A stretch of 64,000 nucleotides of DNA from Pezizomycotina sp. ARF18 (taxonomy: Eukaryota > Ascomycota), in NCBI GenBank assembly GCA_002224055.1, contig AZLU01000064.1, positions 62,001 through 126,000 on the forward strand, written 5' to 3'. Shown here piece by piece: positions 33,061-45,638 of the stretch; position 1 is the stretch's first letter; each line of letters starts with the position of its first letter. The notes beneath the pieces were generated by a model, which worked only from the letters and a program-made list of their open reading frames with translations, was not told the origin of the DNA and did no database searches. The position numbers were made by a program, and so were the translations under genes.

Positions 33061-35141
33061 AATGATTGCATTCGTTTCTTTCTCTTTTCTTTTTGGTCTA
33101 TGTATTGTTTTTCTTTTGGAGAAAATTCCTTCTCAATCATTCCACGCCAGCTTTTCACACCTTACTACCAGACCATGCAGCCGCACTTTGATTGTTGAAC
33201 TTTCGCCGTCTGATGTTGTACGCCCCGTTGACAAGTCAGAGGAAGCATGGGTGAGGGGTTGAAATTCCAAGACTGCGGTGCCACGAGGCCCAAGAGACAT
33301 TGCGGCGGGACTGCGGCGGGACATACCGCACGGGGGATCTGCCAAAAAAACGTCATGAGACAGCGCACAAATCCCGCTTCTTGTGTTCCGTGATACAAAA
33401 CGCATCTCAACGTACGGAGATCCGGGAGCCGCCCTGTTGAATCCTTTGTGTCTCCCGAGAACCGACGATATCCCCTCAAGCCCTTCATTGCTCAATTATG
33501 GATCCCAATTGACGGAAAGAAGATGGACGCGTGGTTCCGAAAGCAGTCGTTAAGTCTGTTGACGGCCATTTTTTTTTTTTTCGATCTTACAAAAAACGGC
33601 TTTGTATCGGCGTTATACGGTCTCGGGAGTCACTCGCCTAAATGGGCCGTGGCGCTCTAATGGACGGCCACGTATCACGGGGATGGGATTCGACGGGCAA
33701 AAATAGTAAGGGAAATAGCAATTGAACAAAGGGAATATCCTTACTGACAATCCATTTTGTGGTCTACACTTTCTTTATGAATTTCTACTGGGTTTCTGGG
33801 CCATTTGGATTGATTTGAAGATGACCTGATTCCCTGGCTTTCAACCTTCCCATCGGATAGGCTGGCCCAGGTTGTTCTCCAAAAGGGCGAAAATAACCAA
33901 CGAGAGGCTGCATATACCTTGCATTAGCTTCCCCAACTGCCAGCTAGCATGTTGTGGGAAAAGGGAAAAAAGCAACGAACTTCCCAGTCTGAACTCAACG
34001 AACCAGAGCGGCGATATTTACGATCTCCATATCGATAAGATTCTGCCATTTTCAATCAATCGGAGTAAGAACAATATCGCTTGAGCCCATGTGGTTTTTG
34101 AGCGTCTTTCTGCTATCGTCAAATTCAGCCCCAGAGGGGGATTTCTGAGCAATTTTTAATATCGCTCTTGCTGACAGTTTAAGAAGCCTAGTCGTTTCAT
34201 TCATATTAATGCCTCTATATCTACGATTGACAAGATGTGTCCAGCAGAGCAGATAATTGGCACTCCTGGGGGTGTCCCACACGACTCAGGAACCTCAAAA
34301 CTGTTACTAAATAGAGATTCGATTACCTATAGGAATATCTATCTGTACGAATACTGTACACTGAGCTGGTAGATTGCCTAGTACAGAAAATAATCTAGAC
34401 CCACAGCGTACTACTTGCATTGCAAGCAAGGTAAGTACAATAATCGAATGTCGTTAGTATAACGACAGTTAGCATGCCTATTCTTTTCTGGCATTTATTC
34501 CATGCAGTGTATCTGGCGGCATTTCTGTGGACAAGGTCAGACCTTACCTTTTTCTTACATGGTTCATTGCCAGCCAACGCGACGCCAGAGCTGTATATCG
34601 CCGTGGCATTGCGTTTAGAGACGATCGAGTAGTTTCTTTTCTTTCCTTTTCTTTCCTTTTGTTCTCCCTTGATTGATCAATGATCCGCAGTGTGAGGGGT
34701 TCTCTACCATCGTGTACTTCCAGTTGTCCAAATTATATAAGACTCCTCCCGCGTGGGAGGAGTATCCGTTATCTCCAATCCCTCACGAGATACATCTACA
34801 TTTCGCTTCCGACAAAACTTCTGAAAAAACCCAAGGCTACTTCAAGTCAGCTGCAGTAACTCTTTTTAGCTCTTACTCCACGTTTCTCAACTCCATTGCT
34901 CAATTGCAAGGTATACTGCTTTTGCCGTCGCATACGCTGTCTCAAACCTACTTGGTGAGCTCTCTTTGTTCTTTGCCTTCCCGTCTATTAAATTTTTCAT
35001 ATGATCATGAAGAAAACCGGTGTACTGACGATTTTTTAAATTACCTTCAAGCTTGAATCGGAGCTCCACGTAGTTAAGCTACCCCATATTTCAAAAACTC
35101 AAAAATCATCTATATATACCTCCTGTCGTAGCCCTTCAACC
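33061..35141. other. Spacer with unclassified short open stretches
   Basis: Open stretches at 33133-33495 (minus, about 110 codons) and 34673-35056 (plus, 127 codons) lack recognised motifs. A short tandem duplication of TGCGGCGGGAC occurs at about 33300-33322. A TATATAA string and a 9-bp hairpin lie at 34733-34763. A CT-rich stretch precedes the next gene's ATG. Confidence 0.4.
34742..34763. repeat. 9-bp perfect hairpin ACTCCTCCC-GCGT-GGGAGGAGT
   Basis: Perfect inverted repeat with a four-base loop, eight bases downstream of a TATATAA string. It could be a protein-binding palindrome or an RNA stem; no gene start is obvious right after it. Confidence 0.75.
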
Positions 35142-35551
35142 ATGGCACCAATTCGTCTTCACACTCTCTCATCACCGGCACTACATTCACCACAAACCTG
35201 CCTCGAAACCTTCAAAAGCTTCATAGAATCCTTCCCACCATGCTATACGTTATTCCCGTTCTCGCTGTTCACCGGCGCCACCAGCACCCCAAATGGCACC
35301 TGCAGCGCCGCGGCCTCGGCCCGTCAGAGTCCCAGTCCGTAGCGCTGATAGTCAGCCTGTCCGTCGTCGGCGTGGTGGTCTTCCTGCTCGTCTTCGGATG
35401 GTTCCGCTTGATTTTGAATCGAGAATACAAACGGGAAGCACGCAGGCACCAGAGGAGGGTTGCTAAAGAAACCGAAAGCAGTAGCGCCCCCGCTGCCGAA
35501 GGTGCTGCTCCTGCTGCTGAAGGCGGCGAAGCGGAGAAAGCTGAGGGCTAG
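35142..35551 (+). CDS. Small single-pass membrane protein, unknown
   Basis: About 135 residues. Start ATG at 35142, preceded by a TATATATA string about 25 bases upstream and a CAACC leader. N-terminal MAPIRLHTLSSPALHSPQTC and GTCSAAA region (one frame change near 35310), then a single hydrophobic helix SVALIVSLSVVGVVVFLLVF, a basic patch LNREYKREARRHQRRVAKE, and an Ala/Glu-rich tail ending in EAEKAEG at 35551. The Ser/Ala region before the helix and the basic residues after it suggest an N-out, C-in orientation. I do not recognise the family. The coherent continuation across the frame change and the codon-like pattern support a real gene. Confidence 0.55.
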
Positions 35552-36352
35552 AGGCTCGCTTTCAGGATTGTTATTGGACAAGGCGTTTTGGAAGGACTTT
35601 GTTTATTGAATTCTTGTTTTTCAGAATTTTGGATCATGTCTGGTTTTCATTTCCCTATGATATCTTACTTCGGCGGTTTAGTGCCTTTTACCCCCTAATT
35701 CCCATATGTCATCCCCTCGCGAATTCACTTCGGATCATGGCTCCTTCCTCTCGTTGTACAAGCCATTGCACTATCCCCAATTCCCCGAACCCGGCGTTTT
35801 TGGTAGGGCGTTCTTATGGTTTGTACCCCTCCAAGGCATTTCACGACCTTACGACTCCACGACTGCATCCTCTTTCCCTTCATCTTTCCCTCCTCCCTGC
35901 ACCTTCTCCCTCACGAGCACTAGTCGATAATTTGAAAGAGCTAAAAGGAGATGGATCTGCCATTGGCGGTCCTGCAGGTGAAATAAATCCCCATTCCCAC
36001 TATTGCCCCTTTTGGTTTCCTTTTCTGTTTGGCCCCCGGCGTTAGGCGTTTCTTTCCATGGGATGCTGTGGACGTGGTCACGATCACTTCGGTTGGTGTT
36101 AGGTTTTTCCATTACTTTAACAGCTCTTCTAGACGGGCTGTTAACTATACGTAATGCTAATTTAACGACCAATTACAATTTGCAACTTCCTTAAAAAAAT
36201 TGTAATGCCTTCTTTTGAATACTTTTGAAAGTCATTCTTTTTAATACTGTACTCTTCTTCATGTAAATATTACAGTAGCAATACTTTTTATAATTAATTC
36301 AATTCTCTCGTTTTTTGGAATGATTATACTGAAAAAATTGAGTGAATACGTG
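35552..36352. other. Spacer between convergent genes
   Basis: Pyrimidine-rich. An open stretch at 35599-36045 (plus) is Pro/Ser/His-rich and shows no motif; I do not call it a gene. Confidence 0.45.
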
Positions 36353-37671
36353 TTACCGCTTCCTAACTTCCATTCTCTGACCTCTTCCATCTTTACCAAA
36401 GACGAAAGCTCCCCAATTTGCGCCGACCTTCTTTGCCGTTTCTTCCAGCGTCCATTCACGAACCTTGCTTACGAGCACTACTATGCCAGCTAAATATCCC
36501 TCCATACGCTCGCCAGCCGCATGCAAATCACTCTCAACCAACAATCTATCCTCCGGTACATTCTTGAGTACCTCGAGAAATTTATCTCCGTACCGTGAAT
36601 TGACGGCCGTGCTGAAAGAAAAGAAGACCTCGCACGGATGCGCCTCGTTCGTCCACTGCCTCAAAAACGGCGGAGAAGCAGAGAAAGAATGTAGACATAC
36701 CCGCGGCGGAAATGGAAACGGTCCCTTTCTCCGCTTCCTCTTCTTCTTGACGTTGCTGTGATTTTCTTCGTTTTCGTCTTCGTCGGAAGTTGATTCGTCG
36801 CCTTGGTAGTCGTACGGACCCCGCTTCTTAGTGCGCTTCGATACGACCTCGCGCTCGTAGCCTTTCCATAGCTCTTGAAATACTTCCAGCAGCACGCCGT
36901 GCGCACCGACGCCGTGCACGCTAACGGGTCTGTTTAGCGCTCCTGCGAGGCGTAGCTGTGCTTCCAGCAGCCGTTTTTGGTGCGCTGGTTGGACTTTGTA
37001 CGGTGATAGCATCTTCGGCTTCTCGCCATCTTCGTGTTCTCCTTCCGCATCGTTATCGCCCTTATCTTCTTTGCGGCCCGATTGATCGCCCTCCAGATCC
37101 TCAGAAAAGCAATCCGCCCTCCACCCCGAGGGTCTTTCGGTAGTCGGAACGTCTTATCAAGCCCTACTTCCCCCACCAATGCGCTATGAAACTCCTCCAG
37201 GTACGCTTTCGTCTCCGCTATCAGCACCGACAGCGGCTTCGGTCGGTAGCTGCTCTACGAACTCGTCCGGCGGACACGGCGTAAGCACAGCAGTGTAGTG
37301 TTCCTTCTTACTCTTCGCTTCCTTTCCTTTCCCTTCCATTTCTCTCCGCCTATTATATGAGTGATGTAGTACTCCTCCAGCGAATCGGGTAGGTCGTCCG
37401 CGATCATATGTGAAACACGGGTGCCAGCCGAAGCTGGGCACGACCTTGCAGCCTGTGCCTTCGGAAGATTTGTCGATGCCGTGCTCTCGTGCGAGATCGG
37501 CGACGCGGTGTTGGTCCCACGCGCGCGTCGCCATGACGGTTAGCGTCCGCGCGTTCATGGACGGGATGGTATGGAGGTGGTGGGGTGTCGGTGGGTGGCA
37601 GTGGGCGTCGTGTATGCCAGGTCCCATATTTCCGGTGGTAGGGAAGCTGTGTCCTGGATCTCTTCCTCCAT
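36353..37671 (-). CDS. TatD-family deoxyribonuclease-like protein (Scn1-like)
   Basis: Metal-dependent hydrolase of the TatD family, closest in motifs to fission yeast Scn1 (Cut9-interacting protein). Probable start ATG at 37671-37669 (MEEEIQD); stop at 36353. Visible in order: GIHDAHCHP (metal-binding His-x-His), [42 protein letters not shown] (catalytic Glu), [20 protein letters not shown] with VHGVGAHG (second metal site), an acidic/basic insert of about 50 residues ([11 protein letters not shown] and KKKRKRRK), [11 protein letters not shown] (metal-binding Asp), and the C-terminal [20 protein letters not shown]. About 430 residues, long for TatD because of the inserts, as in other fungal homologues. 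At least three frame changes, all motifs present. DNA or RNA substrate unknown. Confidence 0.85.
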
Positions 37672-39209
37672 TACTCTTTGAGCTGTATGTAGATCCTCAC
37701 GTCAGTAGGAAAAGTCTGAAACGACGGGTTGGTTTGTAGGATAGAAGTAGAAACTGTTTATAGCTCTTTTTCACGTTTGTCAATTGATTTCGTTGGACAA
37801 AGGGGAGCAAGAGCGGTGTTGCGGTTTTTGGTGAATTGTATGAAAGAATGTACCGAATGACATCAGTTAGGGAATTTGTGCCGCAGCCAACCGCCAAAAA
37901 TAATATTTATGTACCAGTATTAGTAGCTTTGGAGCTTTGAGAGCTTTCCGATTGAACTTTTCTACTACTCAAAACACAACAACAACGCACCCCACTACAA
38001 AGACCAACATTCACCAGCAACCATAACATACAAAGGCAAGAAATCACATTGCCAAAACACGTATCGACGGATTTCGATATCTTTGGTTCTTTTAAAATAG
38101 CTATAAAGAAAGCGGTTAGATATGCAAGTTAATCAAGGCGGTGGTACTCTCAACCGAGAATGTCCTCCTAGGATATTTATCCGGTATGCAAGGGACTGGA
38201 AGCTCTCCGAAGATCCCAATGGAACGAGATTGCTAATAAGAGGAAAAAACTTCAGCATCATCGCCGATACGAATTCCACTCTCAGGGCCCGGAGCTTGTA
38301 TCCAGGTAACCAAAAATCAGAGAGACGGGCACTCTATCTGCATGGCGTTTTAAGCTCATTATCTAGCGTCATGGAATCCAAAGCCACAGTAAACACCATA
38401 GGGATGGAGAAACTGTCCTTTTGCAGTATCTCCAAATAATTCGACGATCTATCTGCGAGGGACCGTATCGAATTTCGATCCTTCCACGCGTCTATTTAGC
38501 AGAAATTCAAAGATTGCCATCGGTTTAAGCGATCGGAAGAAAAGCGTTGGAAGGTCGGGGAATGTCAGATGCCGTCCAAAAGTTGAGATCCGAGGTGCCA
38601 ATTGGGAGACAAGCTCAGCGAGAAATTCCGGGGTATGCATACTCATTTATATGCGTTCGTCTAGGCCCGATGACATCGAAGAATTATTTGGACAGTAGGG
38701 TCCTCGATATATATTATTTTCTATGCAAGGGACCCGTCTATCAACTGCATTCTTTTGACGCTAGTCAGACGCATCAGGGACGACATTAGGATTCTGCAGT
38801 TCGATTGAAGATTTCGACGAGAACTGGTTCAAATTGCAATATCAAATTGAGCGCTTGCAGATTTGAGATTGCGAGCAAGTTTCGCGATCTGTGTCCATTT
38901 TGGATTTCTCAGGTTCGTTTAAAGCACTCAATCGCTTGATGGTTGATGAATGAGGTTGCTGACCGACGCAGCAAGGAGTCTTGAATACCTCGCGTGATGA
39001 TCGCAGTTCAACGACGAGGACACCTTTATTGTGCGCGGAACGAAAGGCCGAGAAACTGCACATTGATTGTACTAATCACCTCTGTAAGAGGTAAGAAGAA
39101 GCTCTCCATTACTGGCCCCAATAGGAAAATACGCTTTTTAAAATTAAAATGCTACAACAAATAGAGATATTTACAAGAATAGTGATGATCGTCAGCAGCG
39201 ACATCGATA
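37672..39209. other. Spacer with unclassified open stretches
   Basis: Plus-strand open stretch 38122-38439 (105 codons) and minus-strand stretches 38449-38646 and 38842-39063. On the minus strand 38700-38900 reads SASAQFDIAI and SSRRNLQSNCRILM, which vaguely recalls helical N-terminal regions of fungal STAND proteins, but I cannot support that. May be an old, decayed gene. Confidence 0.35.
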
Positions 39210-41307
39210 TTACCAAAAAGAAGAACAAAGAAATGAAAAGTTAACTCTATTATGCCAGGGATATCCAAAACTTCCTTGAAGAGGACCAAAATCTATTTGC
39301 TTTTTATCTTTATCGTTTGACAATAACCAAAATTCACTGTCCAAGCCCGATATACGACTTTTCTTCGATATCTTAGCCGTCCTCAGCTTAACATCGCACA
39401 CGGCAAGGTGGCCGTGCGGATCATTCGGATCCCCAATGTCGCCGAAGCAAATTTCTCGGTCCTGCATCGCTTTGGTCCTGTTAAGCCCACCCAACGTGGA
39501 GTTGACTACGGGCCCTTCCGCAGATTCAATGTAAGGGTTGTCCCTGGTCAGTGCCGAAACGTAGCCCAAAACCTCGATACGGCAAGTTTTGAACTTGAGC
39601 GTGGAGGCATAGACGCTAACGGCCATGGGTAATATGGAGGAGAGTATCAGCACGGCGACCCACGGTTTGGCGACTTTGTACCGCATCTCGAGGTGTCCAG
39701 TTTTACCCGTCGTCGTCGATTTCATCGTCCAATTGCCGTGTTCATAGTGCTATGGCCGTGGGGAATTTGTAGGCGAGCCCGTAAGACTCCCAGTAACCGG
39801 CAAGGTAGTAGGTGTTAAGCAGCGTCTCTATCCTCCTGGTCAGTGTCTCCCTGTCGAGATTCTTCAGCAGCGAGATATTATTCTCTCTATACAGCGTCGC
39901 ATTTTCAGCAGTTTGGGTCATCACGGGAATCAGAGGCATTCCGGTGATCAGGTAAGCTTCGGCCTTCGTCCACAGCTCCACCCGCACCTCGCCATCCGAG
40001 CACGGCAACTGCATGAGGAGATTCAGCCCGTCGTGCCGAAGAGCTGCGAGGTCTGCTTCCCTTCGTCGATTATGCGATGCGCTATGGTCTTGCACAGCGT
40101 AGCAGACTCGCAAGCCACATCAAACTCAGCGCGCTGCGTTCAACGGTGAGGTCTATCGTCGTTCCTTTGTTCGTAGGCAGCGCCCCGATTATCATCTGCA
40201 TGGTAGTACTCGTGGACGAGCCTTTGGTAACATTAAAGCCAAAGTGAGACGGGTACCCGCTCGGACAAGACTGGTTCAAATTGATTGGACCACTTGTCAT
40301 GCGTGTATATCCACTTTTATATAACCCGCTTTGATCGTGAAAGAGGTGTTCCCTCTCTCGGGAATGTCGGCGATAGGAATACCGACTAGCGATATCCAAT
40401 CGGATATATTAGTGCTGCTCCCGGTTGGACTTCACGGATCGCGTGCCCGTATAAGGCGAGGGTTTCCCCAGGGATCTTGGTCGGAGGTAGCGTTGGCGAC
40501 GAACGCGGCGTTGAACAACGTATTCGTTACTGATAACGATGAGGATTACCGTCGAGGCACCTACGAAACTTGAAAACATCCTGGCTCGGAGTCGAAAGTG
40601 TTCACGTATTCAGCGTGATGGGATTTCCCACAAAGGTCTCCCTCATCTGGAGCAACCTCAGCGATGCCTGGCCGCCGATTCGGCGATATACCCACAGCAA
40701 TATTAAAAAACCGAGATGAGGGAAATCCTACGGAGCATGAACAAACGTCGTGACCGTGCTCATTATCGTTCTACTTCCCATCAGGCTCTCCAGCGATCCG
40801 ATGGTGTCCCTTGCTCCAGCTTCCAATTCGCAATGTTCCATAGCGCGTGTCCTATCACGCCCGCGAAGAATATCGGAAAGAAAGTAGGGCCGAAGTTCGT
40901 CGCCGATTTCACCTTATCGCCCCACGCCGATTCCTTTCTGACCGTCGATCTTGGTCACGAACACAACCAGGATAAGAAAGGGTAACATCAGCAGAGCTAT
41001 GCCTCGCCTCGGTTAGGATTTCGATGACCAGCGTGACCCTGGACCGCCGGAATCTCTGCGGGTCTATCCGCGAAGGCATTACTCTGGAGCTTGTCGTGTA
41101 TGATTTGAAGGTAGTTGACGACGCAGCAGCGGCCGGCGAGTTGAACATTACCGCTGTCCGAGTATGAGTTGTACGGACCATTGTTACTACTGCCTTGGCC
41201 ATTGTACAAGTCTCCAAGTTGATATCTCCAAACTCTTTCGATGGGAGTGAAGAGTAAGAGCTTAGTCTGTACGGTGGGTTATATTTTGGAGGCGGCGGCG
41301 TGGCCAT
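39210..41307 (-). CDS. Fungal multi-pass membrane protein, uncharacterised family
   Basis: Large membrane protein of a family common in filamentous ascomycetes and of unknown function. Start ATG at 41307-41305 (MATPPPPKYNPPYRL); probable end at 39210. First hydrophobic segment near 40990-40960 (VTLVIEIL/FLILVVFV). Then FGPTFFPIFFAGVIGHALWN, IGSLESLMGSRTIMSTV, and LGFLILLWVYRRIGGQASLR, the last being the family's most recognisable block. A long loop or extracellular region follows (NPITLNT, ITGMPLIPVMTQTAENATLY, NTYYLAGYWESYGLA), then the last helix KVAKPWVAVLILSSILPMAV and a cytoplasmic tail beginning EVLGYVSALTRDNPYIES, another typical block. About 690 residues. Several frame changes. The family is known to me only from recurrent motifs; no enzymatic residues stand out. 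Confidence 0.7.
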
Positions 41308-41459
41308 GATCTATAATTGGCACGCTGGCCCTTGCTTGACCTTGAGACCCCAGTTCAAAAAACAAGATCCTTCTCCCTTCAACTAACAAGTCGCCAAAGG
41401 AAAACTTGGTCCTTGAATACCACCTCAGAATTGCTCCCGTACTTTTGGCGAGAGAAAGG

Positions 41460-41489
<30 letters not shown>
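41460..41489. repeat. Poly-A tract of 30 bases
   Basis: A30 downstream of nothing recognisable; about 150 bases upstream of the start of the minus-strand membrane protein gene. Confidence 0.85.
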
Positions 41490-41490
<1 letters not shown>

Positions 41491-43553
41491 GTATCGCGAA
41501 TCGCGACGAAAATCCCTTTTAAAAAAAGACAATCAATGAATGAATAAACCTGGGAAATCCAAGAACAGGTAATTCTTTTTAACAGGAGAATATACGGAAT
41601 AATCGACATTTATTCTTCTTTTTCGAGTATTATATCGGTAGTATTTTATTAAAAACCCCTATCCATGCTTTTGATGAACAGATGAACAGGGTTGTAAAAA
41701 TAGGCACACTTCGTTGGAAAAGCTCATGCTTGCGAGAATTGGGAAGCCCGCTAGAGCTTCCTTAAATCCTATAGCGTTAAAGCCGAATCATTCTCTCCTT
41801 TGGGTACAGCAAGAGTCAGGTTTCATGTCGCACTGATAGTATGTTGAGGCACTTTTTTAGGGTCAATGCTTTGCTGGCGCCGGTACCCCCTTCTGGATCG
41901 TAAGCTGCGTATTGGTCAATGGTCGGGTAAATTTCGATTCGAGAAGTCCCTAAAATTGCCTCCAATCGTATACTGGATTCTTACGAAATATATCGATCGA
42001 TGCCTTCTATCTCATCCTCGTCCCATTTCCGGTTCATTATTGGTAGGCATGTAGGTAGAACTCATGATATCTCGTCTTTACGTCTTATCAATACATCGCT
42101 GATCAATTTGATTTTAAAACCCGTTTAATAATAAGAATATTTATTTATATTAAAAGCGAATGAAACTACTCGTCGCTTCTCCCCGTACCTGCAAGATTTT
42201 CTCCCCGCTATTCTATTTGATTTTTTGAGCCTGGTAGATTTTGGTTTTTAGTATACGAAGCTCTAATTATCTTTGCTCTCGAATACGAAGCCCCTTGCAT
42301 ATTGATATAATACTAGTAGTATCAGGAAGTAGTAGTAGTAAGTAGCTTCAGGCTGAACCAAGTAGCGGGCAAATCAGAGATATTGTTTAACGAGCGCTAA
42401 AAGTGAGCAGTATCGCTGTTTGACCCAGTTCAAAAGAGGTTGCCGCAACAAAATTTCGAGGCCCCCGCCAAGCGAGCAGCTAGTATTTTCATCTCTTCTT
42501 GGGAACCTATTCAAGCAATTCATTGGAAGTCGAGGAGTTGAGACTGGAAAACCGACGATAGATCTTCAAGATGAAATGAACACTGGTTACAGGCTATCGT
42601 GTCACAACGTCTTCCCACCCTAGACAGTGCTTACTTCGAGTATTTACACAACGTTCTATTGCCTGTCAATGAGCTGGCGAATTACTCTTGGCACGATATT
42701 CGAAAATATATATATCACCTTAAAGAAAACCTGATATGTCACTCATATAGGAATAAAATTATTGGACACAGGGGCTCTTTTCGAGGCTCCCCGTGATCGT
42801 GGAACAAGGAGATCAGGGCAGCCTACCAAGTAATTTTTGTTTTCTATTTTTGATTCAGAAATTTAGAAACTTGGAGAAACCCCCCTTCCCTGAAAGCAAA
42901 CAATGGTAAGCGATCTCCACAAGCGAACAAAAACCTACCCCCCCGGGCCGCCGGATTCCCCGAAGCCTCATTGACTTATATAGCGGTTTACCGTTTCTAA
43001 ACTTCGGGTCTCTCATACATATTTTCGCGGTCGCTAACGATTAGGGCTCTTTAGATTCCCAGTCTACCGCGGCAAGCTGTCGTCATGATTTGAGCCCTAG
43101 TGCTATTTTTATGACCTAATTTACAACCAAGAGAAAGAGAGAAAGTCGCTGCAATGCAAGCGCTATAGCGCTAAAGCAAGGGCCCAAGAGGTTTTCTCTT
43201 TACCAAGATACAGGTTATTAAGTCCGTTTCAGTTAGGCGGATAAGCATCGCTAATGTTAGAAAGAGGGCCTAGTAAAAAAAAAAGAAAAAGAGCCATTTC
43301 GATTCTCAAGCCACGCTAGAAAACGTTGACAGTTCTTTCCGGGCAGGACCGTGGGGATCCAGTAATCGGTGATAGAAGACACACGTCAGAACTTCAAAAA
43401 CACCAAAAAAAAAAAAAAAAAAAAAAGGGATATAGGGCGCTGTCGGGTCCAGAAAAAATTAAAAAATTTCTCTTCTTGTGCGAGGCTTTCGAACTGTGGC
43501 TTATCTATAGCTTTCGATTCAGGTTCAAGGAAGATTCGTAGGGAAAAGGATTA

Positions 43554-43646
43554 AAATACCACGATTTCCACATTTTTTTTTTTTTTTGTTTAGGGTTAAT
43601 ACCACGATTTTCCACATTTTTTTTTTTTTTTTTGGATTTAGGGTAT
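43554..43646. repeat. Tandem duplication of a 44-bp unit with poly-T
   Basis: ATACCACGATTTCCACA followed by a T run and GTTTAGGGT occurs once (43554-43596), then again as ATACCACGATTTTCCACA, T run, GGATTTAGGGT (43599-43646). The copies differ only in T-run length and one or two bases, so the duplication is young. Confidence 0.8.
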
Positions 43647-44100
43647 ATCTCTTCTCCACGAGTCGGGAGACGACAATACTTTATCGCTGCGTGTCCCAAT
43701 AGCGTATGACGTAATGATCGTCGCTTTTACGTCGACTCAGACTGCTGCAGACGATTCGTCGGGGGTTTTTTTTTCTCCCCCACCATGCGACTGCCTGCAG
43801 CGCGGGTCCTAATTTAAGCTGGGTGGGAAACGTGTGCGAACATTCCTAAACAAAAAATATATTTTGTTGGATATCATTGACGGACGATGTCCCCGCCCTT
43901 GACCACCCCTCTAATCACCGGTTCACAGCTCTTTAGAAGAAAACACATGTATGCATGAAAAATTTTTCCCATTTCATTCCTGGGTGGTATCACGTTGCCT
44001 GCCATTCATCACTATGATATTTAGTGATGTAAAGTTAACTGTCCCCATGCCCTTTGAAGGAAGAGAAGCCGTTCATATCACATTGCTATCGTTCCACTCT

Positions 44101-44105
<5 letters not shown>

Positions 44106-44132
<27 letters not shown>
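44106..44132. repeat. (CT)n microsatellite
   Basis: Perfect CT run of about 13 units, GA-rich on the minus strand. Confidence 0.85.
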
Positions 44133-44135
<3 letters not shown>

Positions 44136-45116
44136 GGCTTCTTCTTGATTTCTTACTCGCTTGGGAGATGGACAGCGCATGCTGTAGCTGTAGCTTTCTA
44201 CTAACTCTCTTTTTTTTCATGCACGTTTCGTTCATAGTGCGGTTTCTTCCTTCAAAGCGAGAGAGTAAACACCAGAAGAACCCCCCCCAAAAAAAAAAAA
44301 AAAAAAGAGGACCTTTTATATGTGGAGAGAACGGAGAGATTTTACACCTATTGCTATTATTATTACCTTGCATGGGTAATTTGCGAGGGTTCAAGAAAGC
44401 AGGCCATACGGCATTTTACTTACATGAGGTTCGTGAGGCAATGATAAGAGAAAGAAAGAAAAAAAAAAATTTTTTTTTTCCTTCTGTTTTTACCTTTCGT
44501 CCTTCTATCATCGTACATGACAGGACGGACAAGGGCACGAACTGGCGCTAAGAGTAGAAAGAAAAAGCGGCAAATGCACTGTAACTGCGAGCATGCATAT
44601 GCCGGTTAACCCTTGGCTTGGCTACCTTTGGAAGTTCACGATGGTATGTACTTCGGTAGATTAAAGTGAATTTTTTTTTTTTTTTTTTAAAAAAAAAATA
44701 TACTGCTGATAAATCCCTTGGTGTACGTCATATAATATTATAAGTATACTATTTATCGCGAGATTGCAGACTGCAATTACCAAATTAGAAAAATAAGAGC
44801 GAAAAAAAAAAATTTCAATCATATGTTTCTCGTTAATATACTTGACTTTGTATATTGCTTTATGATATAGTAATGACATTAAGTAAATAGTACATGCATT
44901 GACTTGAAGGAAAAATAATAGTCATCTTTTGTTTACTCCGTAAATGTTGCTCCGTGATAACGCCAATATCCCAAAAAAAATACAGTCCTAGTACATGTCC
45001 TTATCGTGTGTATCCCCCAATCTACCACAACACAAATGTAATAAAAAAGACCACATAGATTGCCTTGTATAAAATATATATAATCGAAAAGAATGTTACG
45101 AAATGAGAATGAGTTC

Positions 45117-45638
45117 TCAGGTAGTGATATAAAAAGGCAAAAAAAAAAATAATAAACCCCAGTAAAACGCGACCAAAAATGAAATGACATTGAGTAAAAT
45201 GCGCAATTCATGAGAAAGGCCGACCGCCAGTGACGGCTGAACAATGTCGTGAATCAAAAGGGACATTATATAAAAAAAAAAGGAAACATATACAAAACAA
45301 GAGATCAAAAAGTATATGTCCAACCGACTGCGGTGAATAACGTCAGAGTACGATTTGTGCTGCCGGAGCCCGATGTCGTTCAAAATTTTTGGGTTTTTTT
45401 AAAAAATGTTTCAGGATAATGAACCGTTTCTCACGGCTCTTCGGGAATAAACGGAAGGTCGTCTTCGCCCTCGAACGAGGACCTAAGGACCTCGCGACCG
45501 CTTCTCGTGCGTCGTCTTCGGCCCGGATGTACGCTGCGCTGGCGAACGTCGACGAGTACTCTCGTACGCTGCTATGTATTCCGTCCACGGAGCTTCGACT
45601 TCGGGTTGTACCGGTATGTAGGTGCTGGTAGGCGCCAT
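45117..45638 (-). CDS. Small multi-pass membrane protein, unknown
   Basis: Probable gene of about 170 residues. The ATG at 45638-45636 gives MAPTSTYIPVQPEVEAPWTE; the stop is at 45117. After an Arg/Ser/Glu-rich soluble part (FASAAYIRAEDDAREAVA, then EDDLPFIPEEP in a shifted frame) comes KFLNDIGLRQHKSYSDVIHR and two to three membrane segments: LDIYFLISCFVYVSFFFYIM, then LRILLNVISFLVAFYWGLLF with FFLPFYITT at the end. At least three frame changes in the N-terminal part; the membrane half is one open frame. The continuity from a good start to a hydrophobic end favours a real gene over noise. I do not recognise the family. Confidence 0.5.

Larger units (their letters stand above)
41308..45116. 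other. Gene-free 3.8-kb spacer
   Basis: No convincing gene. It contains A30 at 41460-41489, an A22-type run near 43405-43426, a local duplication at 43554-43646, a (CT)n run near 44106-44132, an A17 run after C8 near 44281-44305, an A-to-T junction near 44458-44479, and T18-A10 at 44671-44698. Short open stretches at 43951-44551 are low complexity. Confidence 0.45.

Noticed and set aside
33133-33495. Two overlapping minus-strand open frames
   Set aside because: No motif in either; the GC-rich stretch with a short duplication keeps frames open by chance.
43590-43646. Telomere repeat
   Set aside because: Only two isolated TTTAGGG strings within a larger duplicated unit, not an array.
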